Assembly (NCBI RefSeq): GCF_036840915.1
Contig: NZ_CP085725.1
Coordinates: 124,001-188,000 of the forward strand
Direction of reading: 5' to 3'
DNA length: 64,000 nt
Source of the DNA: Flavobacterium hankyongi
Lineage (GTDB): Bacteria > Bacteroidota > Bacteroidia > Flavobacteriales > Flavobacteriaceae
Below are positions 39,529-48,603 of this stretch, in pieces. A program made the translations under genes and the position numbers. The notes under the pieces are model-generated. The model was not told where the DNA came from, ran no database searches, and saw nothing but the letters and a program-made list of their open reading frames with translations. The first letter of the stretch is position 1, and every line of letters starts with the position of its first letter.

Positions 39529-40728
39529 TTATTTAGAAAACCCTGATCCTGAAATATTTATAGTATTTCCGATGGTTATAACTCTTGGTGTTACTAAATA
39601 ATTTATCTGTGCTTTATTACCACCGTCTACAGGCCAGTAATTTTCCCAGCTGTTTGAACCACCATAATGTCCAGCATCATTTCTGGTCAAATCTAAATCG
39701 GTATAACTTACTGCAGGGTTTCCAGCATTTACATTGGCACCAGTAACTGTATAAGTTGTATTATTGAAGTTCATATTGGCTGCACCCACATTGTTGCTTT
39801 GTGTAACTGTCCCTTCAGTTACAAACGCATTTGTAGATACGTTATAGCTAGCTGTTACGATTGCAACGCTATTAATATTTTGGATACAAGCATTGGTTTG
39901 AGCCACAACAAAAGAAATTGCATTGTTCATAATTGTAATGTTTCCGCCAGTGCCCGGATCGCCATTTAAGCTTATATGGATTGGTGCTATGTCTCCACCA
40001 TTAGGTTCATAAATAGTGTTATTTAGGATTTCGTTAGTACCACTTGTTTTGGTATTATAAATTCCAAATCCACTTGTAAAGTTATTATAGAATTTAAAAT
40101 TATAGCTGGTTTGTTGGCTTCCAATTGTAGAAGAGGTAGCATTTCCTATAATTTCAATATCGTTGGTTGCAAGAGAATTATCTGAAGATGTGTTGTAAGC
40201 CATTATTCTTTGTGCTCTGTTACCAGTCATTCTTCCGTGTGAAAAAAATACATAGCCACTAACAGTACATCCAGACATATTTGTGGTAGTATTTGCAGGT
40301 GTTGTATCAACATTATTCAAATAGCAGTTGAATAAATTGATAGTTGTTCTTCCTCCAGTTGTTGCTCCAGTCGCAACAATGTTGTAGATTGTAAAATTCC
40401 CAGAACTTAAGTTGCTTATTGTGACAACCCTTCCAGCTGCCGGATTGATGTTAATGGTTCCTTTGATGAAATATTTGTTATAATTGGTTTCAGAAACGAA
40501 AGTTAACGATTTGTTGATTGTAAGGTTTTCAATGTATGCAGATCCGTCTATTTTTGGCTGAATGATAATTCGGTCACCATTGTTAGCTGCTGTTATCGCT
40601 GCAGAAACGGTTGTGTAAGCTCCACCTGTTCCAGTTGCTCTAACATATAGATCCGCTGCATTAGCCATCGAATTAAATAAACCTGCGATTGCAATAAAAA
40701 GTAATTTTTTTTTCATTTTGATTTTCAT
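39529..40728 (-). CDS. Exported parallel beta-helix (pectin-lyase-like) protein
   Basis: A 399-residue protein with signal peptide (KKKLLFIAIAGLFNSMANA) and a right-handed beta-helix. The opening AADLYVRATGTGGAYTTV then ITAANNGDRIIIQPK is typical of these surface proteins; the rest is Asn/Thr/Ile-rich strands. No catalytic residues of pectin lyases are obvious. Two ATG starts exist (40728 and 40716). The end lacks a clear T9SS domain. Upstream, 40729-41017 is AT-rich non-coding DNA that should hold its promoter. Confidence 0.7.
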   Translation of the reverse strand: MKIKMKKKLLFIAIAGLFNSMANAADLYVRATGTGGAYTTVSAAITAANNGDRIIIQPKIDGSAYIENLTINKSLTFVSETNYNKYFIKGTININPAAGRVVTISNLSSGNFTIYNIVATGATTGGRTTINLFNCYLNNVDTTPANTTTNMSGCTVSGYVFFSHGRMTGNRAQRIMAYNTSSDNSLATNDIEIIGNATSSTIGSQQTSYNFKFYNNFTSGFGIYNTKTSGTNEILNNTIYEPNGGDIAPIHISLNGDPGTGGNITIMNNAISFVVAQTNACIQNINSVAIVTASYNVSTNAFVTEGTVTQSNNVGAANMNFNNTTYTVTGANVNAGNPAVSYTDLDLTRNDAGHYGGSNSWENYWPVDGGNKAQINYLVTPRVITIGNTINISGSGFSK

Positions 40729-41017
40729 TTCCCTTTAATTTCAGGGTTTTGGTTAATAAATTATTTGAGGATTAAATTTTAATAATTAGTTCTTTTTAAA
40801 ACTGTGGTTATATCAGTTTGTCTACAAACATAAGTATTATTTCATCTAAGATTAATTTCTTTAACATTGTTTTTAAAAAATTATATTACAATAATACAGT
40901 AAATAAAAATACAGATTTTCCTTAATGAATATTCGTTCGTTTTGGGTTAACATTTGTTGCGATTGAAAGGAAATTCGTTTTTTTTGAGTTTGATTTGAAA
41001 TACAAGAGATGAGAATG

Positions 41018-41046
41018 GAAAAGCCAGTCAATCGACTGGCTTTCTA
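41018..41046 (-). terminator. Rho-independent terminator downstream of the 41068 gene
   Basis: AAAGCCAGTC (41020-41029) pairs with GACTGGCTTT (41034-41043), loop 4 nt. Confidence 0.85.
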
Positions 41047-41067
41047 GAGTTGCTTTTGAAGTGGATA

Positions 41068-42189
41068 TTATTTTAGTTTTTTAAGCCAGAAATAATCATT
41101 CCATCCTTCGATTAATCTTGTCGGATCGGTATTTTTGGTTCTGTCTTGTTCAGGAATTAGGACGATCTTTTTATCTTTAACAGTAAAATTGTAGATTCTC
41201 GGATCGTTTTCACCTTCAATGGTAAGTTCAATTTTGTAAGCGCCGTCGGTAAGGTCAGCAAATTTAATCTCACCAGGTTTGTTCACCAGTTTAAAGGCAC
41301 ATGAAACTTCATTCCATTTTGCTTGTTCTACTTGAGCAGTATTAGGTCCGTTGCCATAATGTTGTGCATACAATTTATTGTCTTTGAACATATTTACCGA
41401 CCATTTCACACTTTTGTTGGTTTTTCTGCTGTTAGAAGGGTTAGGCATAAATTCTTCATGAGTAATATAGAAACCAAAAAGAAGATTACCGGTATTGGCA
41501 TGATTTAAATAAGCAAAATTATTCCATGGTCCGCGTACTACATACATTTCATTCATAGCGGCATAAGGATCTGAATTCGTTAGTTTCGCCAATTCAAAAT
41601 CAAAAGAATAAAACATTTTGTCTCCTGCATAAAAATCCAATCTGTAATTACCTGGACCCCAGTCTGTAATGAATGATTCTGAATGCCCAACCCATTCGCC
41701 ATCACGTTGGTAACGGCTACTTGGTTCATTGAATTTTGTTTTCTTTCCGTCATCAAAAACCTGATCTCCTGAATACTCAAAATAGTTCATGTATTGATTG
41801 TCTTTGTATACCTTAATTCTCAAATACTGCGACTGATCCGAAAAGGCATTAACTGTTCTGCCATCAACCGTTTTATTGGGAATAAAAGTAGCCGTATAAC
41901 TGTTAATGGTTCCGGCAGTGGTTCCGTAAAGTAGGGAGTTGAAAGTTACGGCTGGCGTTTGTTTGAAAGTGGTCCAATCTAATTTTAGACCTCCAAAATC
42001 ACCGCTTTTTCCGCCTTTTCCTGCTTTCCCTTTGGCAGATTTCAGTACTTTGTCTGCTGCTTTTGTATTTTCGATAACGGTTCCGGCATCATCGGCCCCT
42101 TTTTTAACTTTATTGAATAATTGTGCATTGGCAGCCGTAAAGGAAAAGAGGAATGCAATAATCAGCGCGCTAGTTTTAATTTGTTTCAT
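41068..42189 (-). CDS. Hypothetical exported protein next to a LytTR system
   Basis: A 373-residue protein: signal peptide (residues 1-22, ending AANAQ), a lysine/glycine-rich linker (KGKAGKGGKSGDFGG), then a beta-rich region with many aromatic residues (WVGHSESFITDWGPGNYRLDF; VRGPWNNFAYLNHANTGNLLFG). No family is recognised. It is downstream of the response-regulator and kinase genes on the same strand, with a 150-bp gap, so it could be a target of that system. Confidence 0.6.
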   Translation of the reverse strand: MKQIKTSALIIAFLFSFTAANAQLFNKVKKGADDAGTVIENTKAADKVLKSAKGKAGKGGKSGDFGGLKLDWTTFKQTPAVTFNSLLYGTTAGTINSYTATFIPNKTVDGRTVNAFSDQSQYLRIKVYKDNQYMNYFEYSGDQVFDDGKKTKFNEPSSRYQRDGEWVGHSESFITDWGPGNYRLDFYAGDKMFYSFDFELAKLTNSDPYAAMNEMYVVRGPWNNFAYLNHANTGNLLFGFYITHEEFMPNPSNSRKTNKSVKWSVNMFKDNKLYAQHYGNGPNTAQVEQAKWNEVSCAFKLVNKPGEIKFADLTDGAYKIELTIEGENDPRIYNFTVKDKKIVLIPEQDRTKNTDPTRLIEGWNDYFWLKKLK

Positions 42190-42341
42190 GTTTAACTGTT
42201 TTTTGAAATTAGTAGTACTTAGTTTTCTTAATTACAGGTCAAACATAAATCAAAAGAAAATGGCAATTTCGGGCAATGAATATCTGTTTCCTTTTAAAGG
42301 AAATTCGTGGAAGATGAAAGGAAATTCGTTTTTCGAAAAAT

Positions 42342-43097
42342 CTATCCCTGAAGGTTTTCAAGTAGCAGCATGAACTCTTCTTTTTTACGAACGGAAAGCG
42401 GAATGGTAATTTTGTTTTTCATTACAATGGTATTTCCGCCGTCAGTTTTGATAAAATGATCGAAGTAGGCCATATTTATTAAGTGAGACTGATGGGTGCG
42501 GAAAAAATTGTGCGGCGTAAGCAGGGTTTCATACTCTTTAAGATTGGTAGAAACAATTAGCTTTGGCGCATTGATAAAATGAAATGTAGTATAGTTTTTA
42601 TCCGATTCGCAGTTTACAATATCTTGAATATTAACAGAGTAAATCCTGTCTGCCGTTTTTAGAATAAGGTTCTGAAGGTTTTTTGGACGTTCCAAGTTAG
42701 CAAACAAATTACTGAGTTTCATGTCAAAAACTTCTTTGCTAAGGGAACTTTCTGCCTTTTTTACGGCTTCAACCAAATCATCAGGATCAAGGGGTTTCAG
42801 CAAATAATCAATTGCTGAAAAACGGAACGCTTTAACCGCAAAGTCTTCATAACCTGTAATAAAAATGACTTTAAAACTGAAAGGCTTTAATTTCTGAAGC
42901 AAATCGAAACCGGTTCCGTCGGGCATTTCCACATCCAAAAAAACAAGATCGGGCGACAATTGTTTAATAAGCGTCACACCGGATGCTACTGAATCGGCTT
43001 CACCAATTAGGGTAACGGAAGGACAGTTCATCTTAATTATGGTGCTGTTCTTCTTTCTAATGTTTTCTATATCGTCAATAATTACGGCTCGTAACAT
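42342..43097 (-). CDS. LytTR-family response regulator
   Basis: A 251-residue response regulator. The receiver domain (1-120) has the acidic pair IIDD (7-9), phosphoryl Asp-55 (LVFLDVEMPDG) and Lys in LLKPLDP. The LytTR DNA-binding domain covers about 145-250 (DRIYSVNIQDIVNCESDKNYT; FFRTHQSHLINM). It is the partner of the sensor kinase encoded 6 bp upstream. Targets are not shown; LytTR regulators bind pairs of short direct repeats. Confidence 0.95.
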   Translation of the reverse strand: MLRAVIIDDIENIRKKNSTIIKMNCPSVTLIGEADSVASGVTLIKQLSPDLVFLDVEMPDGTGFDLLQKLKPFSFKVIFITGYEDFAVKAFRFSAIDYLLKPLDPDDLVEAVKKAESSLSKEVFDMKLSNLFANLERPKNLQNLILKTADRIYSVNIQDIVNCESDKNYTTFHFINAPKLIVSTNLKEYETLLTPHNFFRTHQSHLINMAYFDHFIKTDGGNTIVMKNKITIPLSVRKKEEFMLLLENLQG

Positions 43098-43103
43098 GGG
43101 TCT

Positions 43104-45275
43104 TTAATTTTCGTAAATATAAGGGATTTCAAAACTAACTTTCGCACCTACAACATTAGTGTCTTTGTCTAAAATATTGTCGGCATGCACTACAAAATCC
43201 TGATTTTTGGTGTAGCTTACCAATCGTTCTTTGGTAATGGTCATGGCTAAAGATTTGTGGTTGGTTGTTTTTTGAATCGCGTCAAATCCTTTACCGTTAT
43301 CACTTACCTCAAAAAATAATTTTTGATCCTTGAGGTAAAAATGAATGTCAATCTGCCCTTGATTAATAGTATTGCTTAAACCGTGCTTGATGGCATTCTC
43401 AATGAAAGGCTGTGTAAGCATCGGCGGCAAAAAGATCGCTTCCTGATCGATATCGTCCTCAATGGTAATGTTAAAACTGAATTTGTTATCGTACAAAAGC
43501 TGCTGGATGGCCAAATAGTTTTGGGTCATTTCTATTTCTTCGGAAAGTGAAATGTAATTTTCATTGGAATTCTCCAGAATTTGACGGGTTAGTTTCGAGA
43601 ATTTGGTCAGGTAATTAATCGCTTCGTTATCTTTTTCATCATGAATTAATCCCTGAATATTATCAATGGAATTGAATATAAAATGAGGGTTCATCTGTGT
43701 GATCAGAAGCTTTTGCTTTATTTGCTCTTTTTCAAGAACGGTTATCGCTTGTTTCTGTTTGCTGTTACGATAATAAAAATAAGCTCCTACAAGTATCAGT
43801 AAGAGTAAACTCGATAACCCGATAAGCCAGTTGTTTTTAACAGCAGTTTTCTTTTCGCTTTCAAGTTTGATTGCAGCGGCTTTCTTTTCTCCGAGGATTT
43901 TTACGGCCGATACTTTCCTTCCTTGCAGGATTTTCTGCTGAAGTTCTTTTCGTTCAAAATCATACTTTAATTGCTGTTGCGCCAGTTTGTTTTTCGAAGT
44001 TTCGAGTGCCGTTTTCTTTTCCGATTCCAGTTTAATTTCAGCTAATTTCTTTTGCTGAATGATTTTTTGTTGGAGTTCTTTTTTCTCAAACTCATATTTG
44101 AGTTGCTGCTCAGAGATTTCTCTTTTTGAGGATGCAATTCGGGTAGAATCCGTTATTTGTTTATCAAATTCATAATAGTGAAGTGCTTTTTCATAATTCT
44201 TGTTCGCTAAGTTTATCTTGTACAACATCTCGGCAATATCTTTCTGAAGCGTCTTATTGGTTGTTTTTTTGCTCAACTCAAAAGCTTTTTCTTGATAATC
44301 ACCTGCATTCTTTAGGTCTCCTTTATTAAAACTGATATTCCCAAGACCATAATAAGCCGCCGCCATACTCATACTATTTGTGGAAGTGGATTTTATGGCT
44401 AAGATTTCCTGAAATAGTTTTTCGGCTTCCTCAAAATTGGAAAGTTTCATTTGCATATCGGCAGCACCGGATAAAGTAAGAATTGTTTGTGTGTCTGCTC
44501 CTAATTTTCGGGTAATCTCGAGCGATTTGTAACTGTTTGCTAAAGCTTCTTTATATTTTTTAAGTTTGCTATTACAGTAAGCTATATTTTGATAATTGGA
44601 AGCTTTCCAGTTTAGAGTGTGATTGCTAGGATATTCCTTATACGACATGTCGCAATATTGTATGGCTTTCAAACTATTTTCAATCGCTTTCTCATACTCA
44701 TTCTGATGTCTGTAAGCATACGCCAATGTAGTATAAGCATAATACAAGGAATGTACATAAGTCTTCTTATCTTTTTCATAAAATTTTAGAGCTTCAAATA
44801 TCAACGCTATTTGTTTATCCGTCTCATTTGTTGTTTTGTAAAGTCCAGATTTTGTGAGATAAACTGTGTACATGTCTTCATAAGACTTCGTTGCTTTATA
44901 AAGTGCTATGGCTTTATCATAATATTGTGCTGATTTATCATATTCTTCTTTCTGTAAATATCGGGTAGCAAGACTGGAATAATAAGTAGCAAGCCATTTA
45001 GAATATCTTGTTTGTAGTTTTGGAGGATTCTTTTTTTTATAATTTTTCAAGGCAATCTCACCTAACATGTCCACAACCTGATGAAACTTTGGATCAAAGT
45101 TGTTGGTAAATTTAGTACGGGCAACATTATGAATCATCTGCAATCTTGTAGTGTCATGCAGTTTCGGGTTTTGCAGTGCAATTTTTAACGAATCAATAAT
45201 CTTGTTCTGTGCATATGAAGTTGCTAGCGTTAGCAAGAAAAAAAATAGAATTGATAGGCGGGTGTTTTTGAACAT
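43104..45275 (-). CDS. TPR-containing sensor histidine kinase of the LytS/YehU type
   Basis: A 723-residue kinase. Signal peptide at 1-24, TPR repeats about 70-370 (periplasmic), a long coiled coil about 385-480 with an imperfect repeat (QQLKYEFEKKELQQKI and QQLKYDFERKELQQKI), a membrane helix near 488-506 (WLIGLSSLLLLILVGAYFYY), then a His_kinase domain with QMNPHFIFNSIDN and an HATPase (IENAIKHGL; VSDNGKGFD). The start is the ATG at 45275; a longer frame upstream has a signal-free leader and no support. It pairs with the LytTR regulator downstream. Confidence 0.9.
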   Translation of the reverse strand: MFKNTRLSILFFFLLTLATSYAQNKIIDSLKIALQNPKLHDTTRLQMIHNVARTKFTNNFDPKFHQVVDMLGEIALKNYKKKNPPKLQTRYSKWLATYYSSLATRYLQKEEYDKSAQYYDKAIALYKATKSYEDMYTVYLTKSGLYKTTNETDKQIALIFEALKFYEKDKKTYVHSLYYAYTTLAYAYRHQNEYEKAIENSLKAIQYCDMSYKEYPSNHTLNWKASNYQNIAYCNSKLKKYKEALANSYKSLEITRKLGADTQTILTLSGAADMQMKLSNFEEAEKLFQEILAIKSTSTNSMSMAAAYYGLGNISFNKGDLKNAGDYQEKAFELSKKTTNKTLQKDIAEMLYKINLANKNYEKALHYYEFDKQITDSTRIASSKREISEQQLKYEFEKKELQQKIIQQKKLAEIKLESEKKTALETSKNKLAQQQLKYDFERKELQQKILQGRKVSAVKILGEKKAAAIKLESEKKTAVKNNWLIGLSSLLLLILVGAYFYYRNSKQKQAITVLEKEQIKQKLLITQMNPHFIFNSIDNIQGLIHDEKDNEAINYLTKFSKLTRQILENSNENYISLSEEIEMTQNYLAIQQLLYDNKFSFNITIEDDIDQEAIFLPPMLTQPFIENAIKHGLSNTINQGQIDIHFYLKDQKLFFEVSDNGKGFDAIQKTTNHKSLAMTITKERLVSYTKNQDFVVHADNILDKDTNVVGAKVSFEIPYIYEN

Positions 45276-45380
45276 TTTAATTTGGGTAAAATTTTTAAAG
45301 CCAAAAGTAATTATATTTTTTCTAGTAATTTTGTCAGTTCTGCAACGAATTTCTAAATAATTTGAAGAGTCTATAAAATA

Positions 45381-45417
45381 AGAAAGCCTGTAAGTCATAC
45401 GATTTACAGGCTTTTGC
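45381..45417 (-). terminator. Rho-independent terminator of tmRNA
   Basis: AAAGCCTGTAA (45383-45393) pairs with TTTACAGGCTTT (45403-45414) around a loop of about 9 nt. It lies about 25-55 bp beyond the tmRNA 3' end. Confidence 0.8.
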
Positions 45418-45438
45418 TTCAAAATGAATTTGTTCTAG

Positions 45439-45832
45439 TGGAGTCGGAGAGAATCGAACTCTCGTCCAAACAAGCAATCAAAAAGCTTTCTACATGTTTA
45501 GTTCTTGATTAAATTTTCGACAAAAGGCGATGCCAAGAACAGCAACCTTTTGCTTAGCTTTATCAGTGTCAAGAAGGATTTAAAGCATTACCTTCTCTAG
45601 GTTTACATTTACGGTTCCCCTAAATCAACCGCCATAAACCAAGGCTTTTGAGGAGAATCTAGCTTTCCTACCTGGTAGGAACTAGGCAAATCGTACTATA
45701 ATTCGGATTAAGCAGCTAAAGCGTAATTATTTTCGCCGTGTAAAAGTTTGAGACATTATATTAATGAGCAACACCTCAATGCTCAACATGCTTACTGATT
45801 AATTCCACTCGCTGTCAAAACCAGTCGACCCC
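45439..45832 (-). ncRNA. ssrA: Transfer-messenger RNA
   Basis: About 394 nt on the minus strand. The 5' end GGGGTCG (45832-45826) pairs with CGACTCC (45446-45440) as the acceptor stem, and the T arm reads GAGAGTTCGATTCTC. The tag frame (45737-45708, minus) reads GENNYALAA followed by TAA, the usual ALAA end. The 3' CCA is not encoded. It frees stalled ribosomes and tags truncated proteins for degradation. Confidence 0.95.
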
Positions 45833-45868
45833 AGTATTTTGACAAAAGTACTAAAATTAAATCAAATT

Positions 45869-47080
45869 TTATTCCAAACTTTCTTCTTTACTCTTTATTT
45901 CAAAAGGATAATTTCCAAATAATGATGAAAGAAGTTTTAATCTATAAGTACATCTGGTGTATTTGTTTGATAAACAAATTAATGTAACTTTTTCATCTTT
46001 AAGTTTGATATATGCCGAAGTATTTCCATGCCACCACCCATTGTGGTAAAACATTTTTTTCCCGTCTTCCCATTCTAAAAGTCTAATTCCTAAACCATAA
46101 TTTCTTGTGCCTCTGCTTTCATAACTATAGCCTTTAAACATTTCCGATAGTAATTTTTTGTTTAAGAATGTAGGACTGTATGTTGCCATGTCAAACTTTA
46201 ATATATCTCTTGGTGTTGAATATATATTTTTATCTCCGTAAATATCGTCAAGGTAATTGTAAGCATATCTTATTTTGTTTCCTTTGTATGAATGGCTAGC
46301 CGTTTTTGAATCCTTCTTTAAATCAAAAACAAAAGTGTTTTTCATATCTAGCGGCTCAAAAATTAGCTTTTTCATAGCTGTGCGATAATCCATTTTTGTG
46401 ACCTTTTCAATCATTAAGGCTAACAAAGCATAATTTGTATTACAATAACTAAACCTTGAATCTGTTTTAAACTCGAGATTCACATTAAATTTATTGATAA
46501 AAGGAATTAAATCTTTGTTTCGTAAAGTATCCCTTTTGCTCCATTCGCTACTTTTATCTGTAAAATAACTATAATTACGAATACCACTTCTGTGATTAAG
46601 TAAGGTTCTCACCGTTACATCTTCATAAGGAAAATCATCAAGAATTGTGTTTACTTTTTGGTCCAATTTAATTTGTTTTGAATCAACAAGCAACATTGTA
46701 GCGGTTGCAGTAAAAACTTTACTCAAAGAAGCTATATGTATTGGTGTTTCTTTTGAAATAGGTATTTTTTCTTCAAAATTTGCCATTCCTCTGTAGCTTT
46801 CATAAATAATATGTCCATTTTTAGCTACGAGCATACTTCCAGAAAAATCGTTAGGGACATATACTTTATTGTAAAATTCTTGAATAGTACCTTTTATCTT
46901 GTTTGCTTCTGCTTTATTGATTTCAGGTAAGTTATTTTCAAAAGGAAGCATTGCATATACAGAGCCAACTTTTGATTTCTCTTTCTTTATTTTAATTTCC
47001 TTTTTTTTCTCACTACATGAAGATGAGATGGTTAAAAAAAGTGTTAGTAGGATTATGTTTACAGTATATCTAATTGTCAT
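45869..47080 (-). CDS. Serine hydrolase lipoprotein of the class C beta-lactamase family
   Basis: A 403-residue penicillin-binding/beta-lactamase family enzyme. The start is the ATG at 47080; the frame upstream uses TTG. The signal peptide ends in a lipobox (LTISSSC, Cys-19 region). Catalytic motifs: SLSK in HIASLSKVF (near 117), YCNTNY (YxN) near 215-220, and HNGWWHGN (HxG) near 345. Members include esterases and D-amino-acid peptidases; the substrate is not known. It stands alone next to the tmRNA. Confidence 0.8.
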   Translation of the reverse strand: MTIRYTVNIILLTLFLTISSSCSEKKKEIKIKKEKSKVGSVYAMLPFENNLPEINKAEANKIKGTIQEFYNKVYVPNDFSGSMLVAKNGHIIYESYRGMANFEEKIPISKETPIHIASLSKVFTATATMLLVDSKQIKLDQKVNTILDDFPYEDVTVRTLLNHRSGIRNYSYFTDKSSEWSKRDTLRNKDLIPFINKFNVNLEFKTDSRFSYCNTNYALLALMIEKVTKMDYRTAMKKLIFEPLDMKNTFVFDLKKDSKTASHSYKGNKIRYAYNYLDDIYGDKNIYSTPRDILKFDMATYSPTFLNKKLLSEMFKGYSYESRGTRNYGLGIRLLEWEDGKKMFYHNGWWHGNTSAYIKLKDEKVTLICLSNKYTRCTYRLKLLSSLFGNYPFEIKSKEESLE

Positions 47081-47153
47081 TTTTTGAAGGGAAAAAAACA
47101 AATATAGATAAAGATAGAGCGAAATAAAATACTGTAAACAAATTTATTTTGAG

Positions 47154-47183
47154 TTGTAAAAGATTTTTAAATTGTTATATTTG
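47154..47183 (+). promoter_or_regulatory. Promoter of the 47241 dehydrogenase gene
   Basis: TTG at 47154-47156 and TATATTTG at 47176-47183, 19 bp apart, match the Bacteroidota sigma consensus. Confidence 0.7.
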
Positions 47184-47240
47184 TAACAATTGTTTTATTA
47201 TTAGTTATAATAATCAATTTGTTTAAAATCAGATATTTAT

Positions 47241-48446
47241 ATGAAATTCGGTATTATTAAAGAAAGAAAAAATCCACCTGATAGAAGAGTTGTTTTTACT
47301 CCTGAAGAATTGGTAAAGCTTAAAAATCAGTTCCCTCAAGCGGAAATAAAAGTTGAAACTTCTGATATTAGAATTTTTCCTGATGCCGAATATAGAAATT
47401 TAGGTTTTGAAGTGACTGAAGACGTTTCTGATTGTGATGTCTTAATTGGTGTTAAGGAAGTTCCTGTTGATGCATTAATCTCTGATAAGAAGTATTTTTT
47501 CTTTTCACATACTATAAAAAAGCAGCCTTATAACAGAAAATTATTAGTTGCGTGTTTAGAAAAAAATATAGAATTAATTGACCACGAAACTATTGTAAAT
47601 GAGACTAATCATCGTTTAATTGGTTTTGGACGTTATGCAGGTATTGTAGGTGCTTATAATGGTTTTAGGGCTTTTGGTATCAAATATGAATTATTCAATT
47701 TACCAAAGGCAGAAACTTTAACAGATAAATCAGCACTTGTTGAACGTTTGCGTCGCCCTATGTTACCTCCAATTAAAATTGTACTTACTGGTCATGGTAA
47801 AGTTGGAATGGGAGCAAAGGAAATTTTGGATGATATGAAAATCAAACAGGTTTCAATTGATGATTATTTGACTAAAACATATACTCAGCCAGTTTATACT
47901 CAAATTGATGTTTTGGATTACAATAAAAGAATAGATGGGAAACCATCTGATAAAAAAGATTTTTATATTAATCCGCAAGAGTATACTTCCGATTTTGAAC
48001 GTTTTACAAAAGTGTCGGATATATTTATGGCTGGACATTTTTATGGAAATGGAGCTCCAGTAATACTGACTCGAGATATGTTAAATGCTGCTGATAATAA
48101 AATTAAAGTCGTTGCTGATATTTCATGTGATGTAGCCGGACCGATTGCATGTACATTAAGAGCGTCAACTATCGCAGAACCTTTATATGGTTATTATCCG
48201 AGTGAAGATAAAGAAGTAGATATTACTCATCCTGCAGCAATAGTTGTTATGGCTGTTGATAATTTACCTTGTGAACTGCCTAAAGACGCAAGTGAAGGAT
48301 TTGGTGAAATGTTTTTAGAGCATGTAATTCCAGCTTTTTATAATAACGATAAAGACGCAATTTTATCTAGAGCCGCTATTTGCAAAGATGGTAAGTTAAC
48401 AGATAGATTTCAATATCTACAAGATTATGTAGATGGTAAAGAATAG
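47241..48446 (+). CDS. Saccharopine/alanine dehydrogenase-like NAD(P)-dependent enzyme
   Basis: A 401-residue protein of the AlaDH/PNT/Lys1 superfamily. N-terminal FGIIKERKNPPDRRVVFTP includes the substrate-binding Arg, HTIKKQPYNRKLL and IELIDHETIV are typical of the lysine-forming saccharopine dehydrogenase (Lys1) type, and the nucleotide fold has VLTGHGKVGMGAKEI. The exact reaction (saccharopine, alanine or another amino acid) is uncertain, though Lys1-like is favoured. A clear promoter precedes it and a terminator follows, so it is a single-gene unit. Confidence 0.75.
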   Translation: MKFGIIKERKNPPDRRVVFTPEELVKLKNQFPQAEIKVETSDIRIFPDAEYRNLGFEVTEDVSDCDVLIGVKEVPVDALISDKKYFFFSHTIKKQPYNRKLLVACLEKNIELIDHETIVNETNHRLIGFGRYAGIVGAYNGFRAFGIKYELFNLPKAETLTDKSALVERLRRPMLPPIKIVLTGHGKVGMGAKEILDDMKIKQVSIDDYLTKTYTQPVYTQIDVLDYNKRIDGKPSDKKDFYINPQEYTSDFERFTKVSDIFMAGHFYGNGAPVILTRDMLNAADNKIKVVADISCDVAGPIACTLRASTIAEPLYGYYPSEDKEVDITHPAAIVVMAVDNLPCELPKDASEGFGEMFLEHVIPAFYNNDKDAILSRAAICKDGKLTDRFQYLQDYVDGKE

Positions 48447-48490
48447 ATTTAATAAATAATCAATATTCAAAATAGTAAAACTAAATTTTA

Positions 48491-48516
48491 AGGCCTCAAT
48501 TTTTGAGGCTTTTTTA
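48491..48516 (+). terminator. Rho-independent terminator after the 47241 gene
   Basis: GCCTCAA (48493-48499) pairs with TTGAGGC (48503-48509), followed by a T-run. Confidence 0.85.
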
Positions 48517-48603
48517 TTTCTTGTTTTTCAAATTAAAAATCTGATTGAAAGATTAGGGAATCAATTAAAACTAAATTAATTTTGAGAAAACTAAATCACA
48601 ATA

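Noticed and set aside
43104..45422. Sensor kinase starting at 45422
   Set aside because: The first 49 residues precede a good signal peptide beginning at MFKNTRLSILFF (45275) and overlap the tmRNA terminator region.
45439..45832. tRNA gene at the T-arm-like sequence near 45440
   Set aside because: The T arm belongs to tmRNA, shown by the matching GGGGTCG 5' end at 45832 and the tag frame ending in ALAA.
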